Part shown: positions 40,233 to 50,600 of the stretch, piece after piece
How positions within the stretch are numbered: position 1 is the first letter of the stretch
Layout: every line of letters begins with the position of its first letter
Program-made: the position numbers and the translations under genes
The notes under the pieces: generated by a model
Database searches by the model: none
Told to the model about the DNA's origin: nothing
Seen by the model: only the letters and a program-made list of their open reading frames with translations
From: Bacteroidales bacterium
Lineage (GTDB): Bacteria; Bacteroidota; Bacteroidia; Bacteroidales; F082
Reading direction: 5' to 3'
Length of the DNA: 53,553 nucleotides
NCBI GenBank assembly: GCA_017428285.1
Contig: JAFRRE010000018.1
Location: forward strand, 1-53,553

Positions 40233-41411
40233 ATGAACATTCTGCACCTATTGAGTTGGTTCCCCACCCCCGACGACCCCACCTTGGGCAACTTCTGCGT
40301 CCGCATGATTGACGCATTGCCTGAGGAATGCCATTCCGTCATCCTCTCCGTTTGCGACGGCAAGAACATGGCGAAGTCCTTCGAGGTCAAGGAGATTCCA
40401 GGGGCACACCACACCCATGTGCAGATCTACATCCGTCCGCCAAAGATCAACGCAATTCGCAAACTCAAAATGCTGCGGATGTACCAATACGGACTGAAAT
40501 ACATCAAGAAGCACTTTTTCAATCCCGATTTGATTCATCTGCACGTCACCTACCCGCTTGGGCAAGTGGCCTTGCTGTGGAAAAAACTCCTTGGCTACAA
40601 ATATGTCCTCACCGAGCACTGGACCATTTACCAGCCACAGAACAAGGACGTTTTGGTCGGAAAGCTGAAGCGGAAAATCATCAAGATAGCCAACAATGCC
40701 GAGCTCATCATGCCCGTCAGCCTCGATTTGCAGCAGTGCATGGAAGGTCATGGCGTGTGCAACCATTTTCAGGTGATTTATAACTTGGTGAATACGGATA
40801 TGTTTAAGCTTGGACAGCCGTGCATAGATTCCAGCCTGCGCACAAACCTGCGTGGGAATGACATGCACGGCGGGAAAAAACGAATGCTTCATATTTCGAC
40901 CTTGCGCGACGAGGCCAAGAACTTCAGCGGCATCTTGCGTGTTATTGAAAGATTAAGACAGCAGCGCGACGACTTCGAATTGCACGTCATCCATGACTAC
41001 GATGCTCCAGAATTCAAAGCTTTTGTAAAAGAGCACCACCTGGAGGACTGCGTCATCTTCCATGGTAAGAAGACTTCAGCAGAGGTTGCGCAAGCCTACC
41101 AAGATGCGGACTTCTTTGTGTTGTTCTCCAACTTTGAAAACTTGCCTTGCGTCATTGTGGAAGCCTTTGCCAGCGGTGTGCCTGTTCTTAGTACTTCCGT
41201 TGGTGGCATTGCAGAAATCGTTTCACCAGAAAGAGGCATCCTCATCCCACAGGGTGACGAAGAAGCTTTGTTGCAAGGCATGAACCAAATGCTCGACCAC
41301 TGCCGCGAGTACGACCGCGAAGCCATTCGCGACTATGCCATAAAAACATTTGCTGCCCAAAACATTGGACAGCAAATATTTGAGCAATACAAGAAAGTCG
41401 TTAATCCTTGA
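40233..41411 (+). CDS. glycosyltransferase family 4 protein
   Basis: The 392-aa GT-B enzyme has an N-terminal acceptor domain (MNILHLLSWFPTPDDPTLGNFC, LIHLHVTYPLG, KYVLTEHW). The C-terminal donor domain has HGKKTSAEVAQAYQDADFFVLFSNFENLPCVIVEAFASGVPVLSTSVGGIAEIV, including the E-x7-E-like nucleotide-sugar motif. It adds a sugar to a lipid-linked or surface polysaccharide. It is third in the glycan operon; the 3' end overlaps the convergent C10 protease gene by 11 nt. Confidence 0.94.
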   Translation: MNILHLLSWFPTPDDPTLGNFCVRMIDALPEECHSVILSVCDGKNMAKSFEVKEIPGAHHTHVQIYIRPPKINAIRKLKMLRMYQYGLKYIKKHFFNPDLIHLHVTYPLGQVALLWKKLLGYKYVLTEHWTIYQPQNKDVLVGKLKRKIIKIANNAELIMPVSLDLQQCMEGHGVCNHFQVIYNLVNTDMFKLGQPCIDSSLRTNLRGNDMHGGKKRMLHISTLRDEAKNFSGILRVIERLRQQRDDFELHVIHDYDAPEFKAFVKEHHLEDCVIFHGKKTSAEVAQAYQDADFFVLFSNFENLPCVIVEAFASGVPVLSTSVGGIAEIVSPERGILIPQGDEEALLQGMNQMLDHCREYDREAIRDYAIKTFAAQNIGQQIFEQYKKVVNP

Positions 41412-43701
41412 CGAATTTCAACGTAGATACAGTATCGTTTTCATCCACGATGCGGACGAAATACACACCTTGTGGCCATGTTGCCACTTCAACAGTATTG
41501 TCCGCACCTTGATACACCAATTGTCCGAGAGCATCGAAGATCTTGATGTCCTTCATTGTGCCTTCCACTGTAAAACTACGCGAAGCGGGATTGGGATATA
41601 AGGATACTGTGCGGTTCTTCTCATCCACCGAAGTCACCTCAACCGTCACCGGGACAATATCGGATGTGCAATACTCCCCACTTTCCCTACGATAGAGAAC
41701 GGAAACTCCCAAGTCAATTAAGATTGGATATGTGGTATAACATCTAAGAAAAATCTCCTTGTACCCAGGATCATCTATTGTTGTGACAAGCATACCGTCA
41801 TTATCAGTAATCTCATATTGTGCAAACTCATTCTCATTGCCATCCCAGTCCCAAGTCAATTTGACGCCATATTCTTCTTCGTTGTGCCATTCATAAGCAC
41901 CTTCCAGGTTGAATACAGGTCGGCAGTCCATCTCGCAACTGATCTCATAGTCAGTAATCGCTCCAACCTCAGGGTATCCGTCTGAGGCAACTATCAGATT
42001 GTCGTCCCAGTCGTAGATTTCGTACGAGACCTCCGAGAGGCTCCCATGTGAGTAGCAAGTATTGTCGTAGGTCCAGAAAAAGGTTGCCGTCTGGTTTTTC
42101 GGCACAGGGACAACGATGGATGCTTCTCCGCCTTCCCAAAGTCCCACACGCTGTGAGACCTTTCCGTCTTCGTCAAGTACGGCAACGGATGACATGTCCC
42201 AGCCGTTGCCGCCTGTGTCAGCCAACTCGAAGCGCAAGTCGCAGGTACCGCCGATGGTCACCGTGTCGCGTGTCACCTTGCTCATACCTGCAGGGTTGAC
42301 AGCAAATACGGTATAATAATAGGTGCCGCTTTTCTCCAGATGGTCAGCATAAACATGATATTGATTCTGACTCCAAGGATAATCAACCAAGGAGTCAATC
42401 ACCATACCGTCGCGCATAATGAAAATAGCAATATCTTCATCATCAATGGGGTTGCCTCCACGGGTTTCAAGGACAGGCACAATTCGCAAAATAGCTGTAC
42501 TCGTGTTATGAGCGTATGCCCTCAAAGGCTCCACTGCTTTTGGCGCATCATAATACTCATCAACGGGATGCAGGTTAAAGATGGCATTGTGATACCATGG
42601 GAAGGAATAGAACGTCAAATAAAAACCATCAATGGCGTAATAGCCGTTATCAAAACCAGCCCAACCCCAGTTGAGGTGGAACATGTCGTTGTCGTCATAA
42701 CCGTCAAGCACGTAGGCATGACCACCTGCTTCACCCTGCGAGGCATAATAGATAGGCATACCCGCATCAAGGTTGGCACGTAAGTCGTTCTTCCACTGCG
42801 TGTTGTCACCATAATTCGGCTTATCACGATGCTCCCAGTCGGGGCTATACCTGAAATGTTCCTCCATGGCAGGCCCCACATCATACGAATAAGCACCACT
42901 GGCATTAGGCCCATAACCCATTTCGACGCTCACACCAGCATGATATTCCAACAAAGCCGTGGCATCCACCTCGGCCTGCGGACTGGCAAAATCAAGGAAG
43001 TCGGGCATCAGTTCATAGCGATAGGTGGCATCTTCGAAATTGGCCTCTTGCCAGCCATAGTTGCCGTAATAACTGTTAGCATCATAGCCATGGCCTCCTT
43101 GTCCTTGGCGAGGCCATTCCCAATAACGCATAATCTGGCTCATCGTATTGGCCACACAGCCCGACTTGCAGTGGCCACTGTAAACTGAGCTGGGGTCTTC
43201 GGGAGCCATATTGTTGTAAAGGTCGGTCTGGTTCCAAATGGAAGCCAACAAGGGGCCAACGCTACGGTCGGTTTTCATTACCGAAAGCTTACCTGTCTTC
43301 TCCAAACTCGTCCAGTCGGCAACAGCTTCGGCTGTACGTTCGTCGTTACGTGCAAACATCTGGCTGAAGCCAGCCTTGTAATTGTCGAAGAAGGTCATCA
43401 AGCCATCAGGCAACTGAGCAGTGAAATTGCTCTCAGTGGAATAGCCCAAAATAGGTTTGGCACGGTCATCGGCACTGACAATGACAAAGCCTTTGGGCTG
43501 CACGGCGAATACGTAGAATGCTGCTTGTTCATTATCAGCAAAAGCAGTATAAGTCAACTCTGCTGTAGCCGATTTCATCTCCGTATTGGCTTTCATAAAC
43601 TTGACGCCCAGCGTCTTGGCCGTTTGGACATCAACAGGATTGGCTTGCAGTCCGTTCAGAAACAGAGCTGCAAACAAAAGAATAAATAGCGTCTTTTTCA
43701 T
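41401..43701 (-). CDS. secreted C10 family cysteine protease with T9SS C-terminal domain
   Basis: The 766-aa protein has a signal peptide (cut near LQA) and a Spi-like propeptide (NPVDVQTAKTLGVKFMKANT ... GFVIVSADDRAKPILGYS). The streptopain-type catalytic domain carries Cys in KSGCVANTMSQIMRYWEWP and His in GGHAYVLDGYDDNDMFHLNWGWAG. Middle beta domains precede a T9SS type-A tail (SLYPNPASRSFTVEG ... GVYFVRIVDENDTVS). It should be exported through Sec and the T9SS encoded at 22.6-33 kb and anchored or released at the surface. A paralogue lies at 47682-50873. Confidence 0.94.
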   Translation of the reverse strand: MKKTLFILLFAALFLNGLQANPVDVQTAKTLGVKFMKANTEMKSATAELTYTAFADNEQAAFYVFAVQPKGFVIVSADDRAKPILGYSTESNFTAQLPDGLMTFFDNYKAGFSQMFARNDERTAEAVADWTSLEKTGKLSVMKTDRSVGPLLASIWNQTDLYNNMAPEDPSSVYSGHCKSGCVANTMSQIMRYWEWPRQGQGGHGYDANSYYGNYGWQEANFEDATYRYELMPDFLDFASPQAEVDATALLEYHAGVSVEMGYGPNASGAYSYDVGPAMEEHFRYSPDWEHRDKPNYGDNTQWKNDLRANLDAGMPIYYASQGEAGGHAYVLDGYDDNDMFHLNWGWAGFDNGYYAIDGFYLTFYSFPWYHNAIFNLHPVDEYYDAPKAVEPLRAYAHNTSTAILRIVPVLETRGGNPIDDEDIAIFIMRDGMVIDSLVDYPWSQNQYHVYADHLEKSGTYYYTVFAVNPAGMSKVTRDTVTIGGTCDLRFELADTGGNGWDMSSVAVLDEDGKVSQRVGLWEGGEASIVVPVPKNQTATFFWTYDNTCYSHGSLSEVSYEIYDWDDNLIVASDGYPEVGAITDYEISCEMDCRPVFNLEGAYEWHNEEEYGVKLTWDWDGNENEFAQYEITDNDGMLVTTIDDPGYKEIFLRCYTTYPILIDLGVSVLYRRESGEYCTSDIVPVTVEVTSVDEKNRTVSLYPNPASRSFTVEGTMKDIKIFDALGQLVYQGADNTVEVATWPQGVYFVRIVDENDTVSTLKFVKD

Positions 43702-43722
43702 AATTTGAGCCTTATACTGTTA

Positions 43723-44082
43723 TCAATCCGCGTTCTTCACCAAGACAAACGCATCCTTATCGGTTTCCTTTGGAACATATCCTTGGTCATAAACGAAATG
43801 GTACACAGCACCGGCCTTGGTCGTGTAGGTACTCGTGAAATACTTGAAGTCAAAGCCTTTCTCCATCAACTGTTGGCGACTGGCAAAGCCTTTCCCGGTA
43901 GGGTTCAGTTCTAGCAAGATATTATGGTTACGGGCCAAGATGCCATTTATCTTTCTTACCACATTGATTTGTTTGTGAGTCTTTTCGTAGTTGTAGCTGT
44001 TGCGGCACGAGTCACAGCAGAATTTCTTGTCGACTCGTCCGATAATCGGTTCACCGCAGTAGAGGCATTTTCTTTCTTCCAT
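43723..44082 (-). CDS. small zinc-ribbon protein of unknown function
   Basis: The 119-aa protein opens with a CLYCGEPI...KKFCCDSCRNSYNY treble-clef/zinc-ribbon pattern (CxxC and CCxxC), typical of DUF2116-like proteins. The remainder is basic and helical, then YHFVYDQGY. It probably binds zinc; whether it binds nucleic acid is unknown. It lies 21 nt upstream of the C10 protease start on the same strand, so the two may be co-transcribed. Confidence 0.75.
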   Translation of the reverse strand: MEERKCLYCGEPIIGRVDKKFCCDSCRNSYNYEKTHKQINVVRKINGILARNHNILLELNPTGKGFASRQQLMEKGFDFKYFTSTYTTKAGAVYHFVYDQGYVPKETDKDAFVLVKNAD

Positions 44083-44121
44083 AGTTATCAGTTGTTAGTT
44101 GTTCAGTTATTCAGTTAAAGC

Positions 44122-44203
44122 AGGTCGTTGAGTACTGAGTCCGTCGAAGTATCGAAACGCCGTCTTAATTTAGTTTCGGCCCTTCGACGGGCTCAGGGAC
44201 CTT
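44122..44203. repeat. TTCGACA-family palindrome, copy 2
   Basis: AGGTCGTTGAGTACTGAGTC then CGTCGAA on the left pairs with TTCGACGGGCTCAGGGACCT on the right, around a 35-nt centre. It lies between the DUF4159 and zinc-ribbon genes. Confidence 0.7.
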
Positions 44204-44205
44204 AG

Positions 44206-44853
44206 CTATTTAGTAAATACATACCTTAATATATTCGCACCCATTTTCAGGGCTTTTTCTCTAGTCTCTTGCGAGTCGTGGTGCACACGCTGGTCTTCCC
44301 AACCGTCGCCAAGGTCACATTCATATGTAAAAATGCAAACAATTCTACCTTCGTAAATCAAGGCAAAAAGTTGTGGCGGTTTGTTGTCATGCTCATGAAT
44401 CTTGGGCAGACCATTCGGAAAGGCATATGGTTTCTTGAAAATCTCGTGCGTATAGGGCAACTCCACAAAATCCAATTCCGGGAACACCTTCTTCATTTGA
44501 GGTTCAATGTATTGTCGGATGCCATAGTTGTCGTCGATGTGCAAGAAACCGCCCGCCAACATGTAATTGCGCAGGTTTTGCGCCTCAGCGGCATCGAAGA
44601 CCACGTTACCGTGACCCGTCATGTACACGTATGGATAGTTGAACAAGTCCGGACTTGAGGGTTCCACTGTAGGCACATTTGGGTTGATATCCGTACCAAT
44701 CTCTTGGTTGCAAAAACGCACCAAGTTGGGCAGCGAGGTCGGGTTGCCATACCAGTCGCCTCCCCCACGGTATTTCAGCAAAGCGATGTTGAGTTGCTGG
44801 GCCGAGGCAACGAACGAGAAGGACAGCAATATGGCAATCAACAATTTCTTCAT
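44206..44853 (-). CDS. DUF4159 domain secreted protein
   Basis: A 215-aa protein with a signal peptide (MKKLLIAILLSFSFVASAQ). The rest matches the DUF4159 pattern: ALLKYRGGGDWYGNPTSLPNLVRFCN, YVYMTGHGNVVFD, LRNYMLAGGFLHIDDNYG, and an ALKMGANILRYVF end. The fold is probably glutamine-amidotransferase/ThuA-like. Function is unknown. The frame runs 29 codons upstream; the ATG at 44853 gives the signal peptide. It lies downstream of rsmE with a 55-nt gap. Confidence 0.88.
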   Translation of the reverse strand: MKKLLIAILLSFSFVASAQQLNIALLKYRGGGDWYGNPTSLPNLVRFCNQEIGTDINPNVPTVEPSSPDLFNYPYVYMTGHGNVVFDAAEAQNLRNYMLAGGFLHIDDNYGIRQYIEPQMKKVFPELDFVELPYTHEIFKKPYAFPNGLPKIHEHDNKPPQLFALIYEGRIVCIFTYECDLGDGWEDQRVHHDSQETREKALKMGANILRYVFTK

Positions 44854-44908
44854 TTCAGCGTATTTCTTTTTATCAAGAATTTCAGAATTAGAGAAGTTTC
44901 TTTTTGAA

Positions 44909-45652
44909 TTATTTTGAATTAGAGACAAAATTGCTGGCAATTTTGTCCTTCATTTGGTTAATGAGTTGGATAGTATGGCAAGCTACAATGGCAGCCGTTT
45001 CTGTACGCAAACGTGCTTCGCCCAAACTACACGGTACGAAACCATTCTCTTTGGCTAAGGCCACTTCCTCGGGACTGAAGTCGCCCTCGGGACCGATGAG
45101 CACCAATGCATTTTCGCCTTTCTTATATAAGTCACAAAGACAATCCTTCACATCATCATCAATCCAAGCGATAAACTTCTGTCCATCGAAGGGTTGCTTC
45201 ACCAATTTGTCGAACGCAACCAAGTCCTCCACCTTTGGCAACCTTGACTTGATGCTCTGCTTCATGGCCGCCACCATCACCTTCTGGAAACGCTCCACAT
45301 TGGCGGCGCGACGTTCGGAATGGTAAGAGGTAAACAACCTCACACGGTCGATGCCGATCTCAGTGGCTTTCTCCAGAAACCACTCCGTGCGCTCGTTGAG
45401 TTTAGTTGGAGCGATGGCGATTTCGAGGTTGAAGCCCCAGTGGTCATATCCCTTGCGCTGGTTCGTCAGGTTGACGGTGGCCCGCTTGGGCAAGGCCTCC
45501 ATCAACTCGGCGTCGAAGAGAAAGCCTTCGCCGTTGGTGACACAGAAACGCTCACCCTCGGTCATGCGCAGCACCTTGACACAATGCTTCGACTCGTCCT
45601 CTGGCAAGGTCATCAGGCCTTCTTTCGCTTCAGGTATGTAAAAGACGTTCAT
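44909..45652 (-). CDS. rsmE: 16S rRNA m3U1498 methyltransferase RsmE
   Basis: The 247-aa protein has an N-terminal PUA-like part (HCVKVLRMTEGERFCVTNGEG) and a SPOUT knot with EKATEIGIDRVRLF, LIGPEGDFSPEEV and LGEARLRTETAAIVAC. RsmE methylates N3 of U1498 in the 30S decoding region. It is followed by the DUF4159 gene; a palindromic repeat separates it from argS upstream. Confidence 0.95.
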   Translation of the reverse strand: MNVFYIPEAKEGLMTLPEDESKHCVKVLRMTEGERFCVTNGEGFLFDAELMEALPKRATVNLTNQRKGYDHWGFNLEIAIAPTKLNERTEWFLEKATEIGIDRVRLFTSYHSERRAANVERFQKVMVAAMKQSIKSRLPKVEDLVAFDKLVKQPFDGQKFIAWIDDDVKDCLCDLYKKGENALVLIGPEGDFSPEEVALAKENGFVPCSLGEARLRTETAAIVACHTIQLINQMKDKIASNFVSNSK

Positions 45653-45667
45653 TTATTTCCTTTGGTC

Positions 45668-45745
45668 GGGCCTTTCGACAAGCTCAAGGACCCTTTTCCT
45701 TATTATAGAGTTAAGGTCCCTGAGCCTGTCGAAGGGCCGGTTCAT
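45668..45745. repeat. TTCGACA-family palindrome, copy 3
   Basis: TTCGACAAGCTCA (45674-45686) with TGAGCCTGTCGAA (45721-45733), extended by AGGACCCTT/AAGGTCCC. It fills the gap between the argS stop and the rsmE start. Confidence 0.8.
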
Positions 45746-47556
45746 TACATTCGATTCGGCATTCCGATACCCAACAATTCCGAAGCATTGCGCAACAAAG
45801 CGGCCACCATGTCGCACACCTGCAGGCGGAACATGCGGCGGTCGGCATCGGGTTCCTTCAGGATGCTGCATTCTTGGTAGAACTGGTTGAATTCCTTGGC
45901 GAGGTCGAAGATGAAATTGGCCACCATCGCAGGGCTACGGTTCTCGGCAGCCTGATTCAGCACCATCGGCCAACCATACATCATCACTATGATCTCCTTT
46001 TCCTTGGGTTGCAGGTCACCGACCTTCACCTCGCTTTCAAGCTTGATGCCTTGTTCTTCGGCCTTGCGCAGCACCGAGCAAATACGAGCGTGGGTGTATT
46101 GCACAAACGGGCCCGTGTTGCCGTTGAAGTCGATGGATTCCTCAGGATTGAAGAGCATCGTCTTCTTCGGGTCGACTTTGAGGATGAAATACTTCAAGGC
46201 GCCCAGTCCGATGGTGTGATACAGCTTGTCGGCCTCCTCGGGTGAGAGGTCTTTGGCCTTGCCAAGTTCCTCGGAGACGCCCTTGGCCGTAGACACCATC
46301 TCATCCATAAGGTCATCAGCATCGACCACCGTGCCCTCACGCGACTTCATCTTGCCGTTGGGCAGTTCCACCATGCCGTAAGACAAATGCTCAATGTCGT
46401 TGCCCCACTCACGACCGAGGCGCACCAACACACGCTTCAGCACATCAAAGTGGTAAATCTGTTCATTGCCCACGACATAGATCAGTTTCTCAGGGTCGTA
46501 TTCCTTGACACGCAGTTGGGCGGTGCCAAGGTCTTGGGTCATATAAACAGAGGTGCCATCGCGGCGAAGTAGGAGTTTCTCATCCAAACCCTCATCGCGG
46601 AGGTCGCACCACACGGAATTGTCCTCACGGTGATAGAGCACACCTTTCTCAAGGCCTTCTTGGACCAATTCCTTGCCCAAGAGGTAGGTTTGGGATTCAT
46701 AATAAATCTTCTCGAAGGCTACGCCGAGACGTTTATAGGTCACGTCGAAGCCATCGTAAACCCATTGGTTCATTGTCTCCCAAAGGTGACGCACCTCAGG
46801 GTCGTTGGCTTCCCATTTACGCAGCATCTCACGGGCTTCCTGCATCAGCGGAGACTCTGCCTCGGCCTTGGCTTTAGCTTCTTCCTTAGCTTTCTCGTCC
46901 AAAGTATCGAAATCGGCAGGGAGCAGAGCTTTTACCTCTTCCTTGAATTTCTTGTCGAACAGCACATAGAAGTCGCCGATGAGATGGTCGCCTTTCTTGC
47001 CCGTCGATTCGGGTGTGCAACCATTACCCCACTTCTGCCATGCCAACATACTCTTGCAGATATGGATACCACGGTCGTTCACGAGGTTGACACGCACCAC
47101 ATTCTTGCCGTTGGCCTTCATAATCTCCGAAACGCTCCAGCCGAGGAGGTTGTTACGGATATGGCCCAAATGCAAGGGTTTGTTCGTATTGGGCGAGGAA
47201 TACTCGATAACCACGTTTTTGCCCGAAACGGGTTTGCGGCCAAACTCGCGGTTCTCGTGGTTTGCCTTGAAGAAATCCATCCAGAACTTGTCGGAAATCA
47301 ACAGGTTTAGGAAGCCTTTCACCACATTGAACTTGGCTATCATATCCGATTCCTTGATCATCTCGGCACCCATCTCGTTGGCCAGCTGCTCGGGGTTGCG
47401 ACCCGCCAATTTCACGAAAGGAAACACCACGATGGTCATGTCGCCCTCAAACTCGGGGCGTGTCTTCTGGAAATTCACCTGCTGCACAGGCGGTTCCTGT
47501 CCGTATAAGGTCTTGAACGACTTTATGAATAAATCTCTTAATACTTGTTCTAACAT
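45745..47556 (-). CDS. argS: arginyl-tRNA synthetase
   Basis: The 603-aa class I synthetase has the N-terminal tRNA-binding domain, then EYSSPNTNKPLHLGHIRNNLLG (HIGH motif as HLGH) near residue 120, NDRGIHICKSM, the KMSKS counterpart MKSREGTVVDADDL, and a C-terminal DALR anticodon-binding domain ending ECSILKEPDADRRMFRLQVC. It charges tRNA-Arg. It is divergent from the LRR protease gene with a TAATTTTG box (47583-47590) upstream. Confidence 0.97.
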   Translation of the reverse strand: MLEQVLRDLFIKSFKTLYGQEPPVQQVNFQKTRPEFEGDMTIVVFPFVKLAGRNPEQLANEMGAEMIKESDMIAKFNVVKGFLNLLISDKFWMDFFKANHENREFGRKPVSGKNVVIEYSSPNTNKPLHLGHIRNNLLGWSVSEIMKANGKNVVRVNLVNDRGIHICKSMLAWQKWGNGCTPESTGKKGDHLIGDFYVLFDKKFKEEVKALLPADFDTLDEKAKEEAKAKAEAESPLMQEAREMLRKWEANDPEVRHLWETMNQWVYDGFDVTYKRLGVAFEKIYYESQTYLLGKELVQEGLEKGVLYHREDNSVWCDLRDEGLDEKLLLRRDGTSVYMTQDLGTAQLRVKEYDPEKLIYVVGNEQIYHFDVLKRVLVRLGREWGNDIEHLSYGMVELPNGKMKSREGTVVDADDLMDEMVSTAKGVSEELGKAKDLSPEEADKLYHTIGLGALKYFILKVDPKKTMLFNPEESIDFNGNTGPFVQYTHARICSVLRKAEEQGIKLESEVKVGDLQPKEKEIIVMMYGWPMVLNQAAENRSPAMVANFIFDLAKEFNQFYQECSILKEPDADRRMFRLQVCDMVAALLRNASELLGIGMPNRM

Positions 47557-47582
47557 TTTTCTGATTCTTGCTTAATGAATTG

Positions 47583-47590
47583 CAAAATTA
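47583..47590 (-). promoter_or_regulatory. -7 box for argS
   Basis: TAATTTTG on the minus strand, 26 nt before the argS ATG. Confidence 0.45.
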
Positions 47591-47653
47591 CAAAACTTCA
47601 AGAGAATTTATTATGTTTTTCTCTTTTTTCCCTAACACTAGACAAAATTTCCC

Positions 47654-47661
47654 TATATTTG
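47654..47661 (+). promoter_or_regulatory. -7 box for the C10/LRR gene
   Basis: TATATTTG, 20 nt before the ATG at 47682. Confidence 0.5.
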
Positions 47662-47681
47662 CCCAAATAAATCCATCAAGA

Positions 47682-50600
47682 ATGAAACACAGATTTATCA
47701 CCCTGATGCTGCTTCTGCTGGGAGCCACATTTGCCATAGAAGCCAATCCCGTTGACATAAGGACAGCCCGCGAAGTGGGCTTGAAGTTCATGAACGCCAA
47801 CACGAAAGCCCTGTTGCACAACGCTGACGAGCTGCAGTGGGTAACCACATACAATACCAACCGTGGCGATGCCGCTTTCTATGTCTTCAACACACAGGAT
47901 GGCTTCGTGATTGTGTCGGCCGACGACTGTGCCACGCCCATTCTAGGCTATTCCAGTGAAGGCCATTTTGACACGGAGAACATCCCCATCCAACTGCAAG
48001 AATACCTGCAAGGCTTTGTGGAGCAGATTGGATACGGCATCGAAAACCATGTGCAAGCCGACAAGCGAACAGCCGAACAATGGGAACGGGTTAGAACTAC
48101 AGGACACCTGACCAACAACCGTACCGACGAAGCAGTGGAGCCGCTGATTACCACGAAATGGGATCAGTATTGGCCATACAACGACCTTTGCCCTGAGGAC
48201 GAAGAAATGCCAGATGGCCATATGTTGACAGGTTGCACGGCCACCGCCATGGCACAGATAATGAAGTATTGGGAATGGCCTCTGCATGGAACAGGTGAGC
48301 ATTCCTACCAATGGAATGGACAAACCCTAAGCGCTAATTTTGGAGAAACCACCTATAATTGGGACAACATGCTTGATGAATACATTTATCATAATATTCA
48401 ATATGGGGATGATTCGATGGTTTTTATTACAGAATTTACGCAAGAGCAAATGGAAGCCGTAGCTACCCTGATGTGGCATTGTGGCGTATCGGTCGAAATG
48501 AATTATACTTCAACAAATGGATCTGGTGCTATGTTGTATCCCGAATCATTGATTGATTATTTTGCTTATTCCGATGAAATGAGTTTTGAACGCAAAAGGG
48601 ATTTCTCAGATGCCACATGGAAGGCGAAACTTAAAGATTGTCTCAATTTAAGGAGGCCATTATATTATGTTGGTTACGATAGTATTGTTGGTTACGGTTA
48701 TAACGGTCATGCTTTCGTCTGTGATGGCTACGACTCCAATGACTTGTTCCATTTCAATTGGGGCTGGGGCTCTGTAGGTGGCTATTATGCCATTGGTGCT
48801 TTGAATCCTGGTGCTTGGGGATGGAACTATTTGAACCGTGCTATCTTCAATATTCATCCTCAAGGCGAGACAACGTATTACGCCATCAATGTTTCGACCG
48901 ACCCTATTGAAGGTGGCGTCGTGTCAGGAAGTGGGACCTATGCCCATGGCGACAGCATCACGCTTACCGCTATTCCCAATGAAGGTTATGGATTCTGCTA
49001 TTGGGAAGAAAATGGAGAGATTTTCTCAGCCAATCCAACTTTTTCTTTTACTGCAAATTACAACCGTGATTTTAGGGCCGTGTTTGCCTCCTTGGAAGAG
49101 AATGTTTTCTTCAACGATCTAAAGGTAATGGAAATATGCTTGGATCATTGGGACACCAACGGTGATGGCAAACTGAGTTATGCTGAAGCTGCCGCTGTGA
49201 CAAGTCTCGGTGAAGTGTTCAGAGGGAACGAACGGATTACTTCATTTGAAGAATTAGAGTTTTTCACGGGTTTGACCTCGATTGACGATAGCGCTTTTTT
49301 TAATTGCATTAGCTTATACTCAACGATTATTCCCAATACTGTCATATCAATAGGCAATTATGCATTCGCTGGTTGCTGTGTTAATATACCATACAAAGAA
49401 TTACCTAATTTAACCTTCAGCAATTCCGTAACCACGATTGGAGACTCTGCTTTTGAAGGTAGCGGCTTTTGGAATTATGGGAACAACTTGATTATCCCCA
49501 ATTCTGTAACCACGATAGGCAATAGGGCATTTGCTGATTGCCTTACAAGTGGCCGCCTAATCATTGGTGATTCCGTGACCACAATAGGCACGAAAGCTTT
49601 CCAAGGTTGCAGTGGCTTTACGGGTTCGCTGACCATCGGCAATTCTGTCACCACGATAGGCAGTTATGCTTTCCAAGGGTGCAGCGGCTTCACTGGCTCG
49701 CTGACCATCGGCAATTCTGTCACCACGATAGGCGCTAATGCTTTCCAAGGGTGCAGCGGCTTCACTGGCTCGCTGACCATTCCTGATTCTGTGACAGAGA
49801 TTGGCTATGCGGCTTTTCAGGGTTGCAGCGGCTGGACGGGCTCGCTTACGATATCGAATTCATTGACGACGATAGGCAAGTTCGCTTTTTCCGAATGCTC
49901 AGGTTTCACTGGCTCGCTGATCATCCCGAATTCTGTTACTTCAATAGCTAACTATGCATTTCAATATTGTAGCGGCTTGGAATCGCTGACCATTCCCAAT
50001 TCCGTAACCTTGATAGGTGATAAGGCATTTTTTAGTTGCCACTTTAATGCGCTGAATATTAATATGACAAATATTCCTATGAATTTTGCCTCAAATAATG
50101 GACATAGTTTTACTGGCACTTTGACCATTGGCGATGCAGTGACTTCAATAGGCGACAATGCTTTCTCTGGTTGCCAATTTAACGGGTTGAATATCAACAT
50201 ATCAACTATTCCTATTGATTTTGTGCATACTATTGGAGGTAGTTTTACTGGCACTTTGACCATTGGCGATGCAGTAACTTCAATAGGTGAAAATGCTTTT
50301 GATCATTGCAGTGGCTTCACTGGTGATTTGACAATTCCAAACTCCGTGACCACGATAGGCGATTTAGCTTTTAGGGGGTGCAGCGGTTTCAACGGTTCGT
50401 TGACCATTGGCAATTCCGTGGTTTCGATAGGCAACTCGGCTTTCTTAGGGTGTTCAGGCTTGTCTTCCATAACAGTCCTTCCTGAAACGCCACCTTCTAT
50501 TGAGTCTAATTCTTTCTACAATGTCAATCCTGGCATTGTCGTCAAGGTGCCTTGCGGATGCCTACAAGCATACAAAACATCTGACTGGAACGATTACTTT

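Noticed and set aside
49550..50480. CRISPR-like regularly spaced repeats
   Set aside because: The regular period is 69 bp inside an intact ORF and encodes LRR_5 repeats. There are no unique spacers or cas genes.
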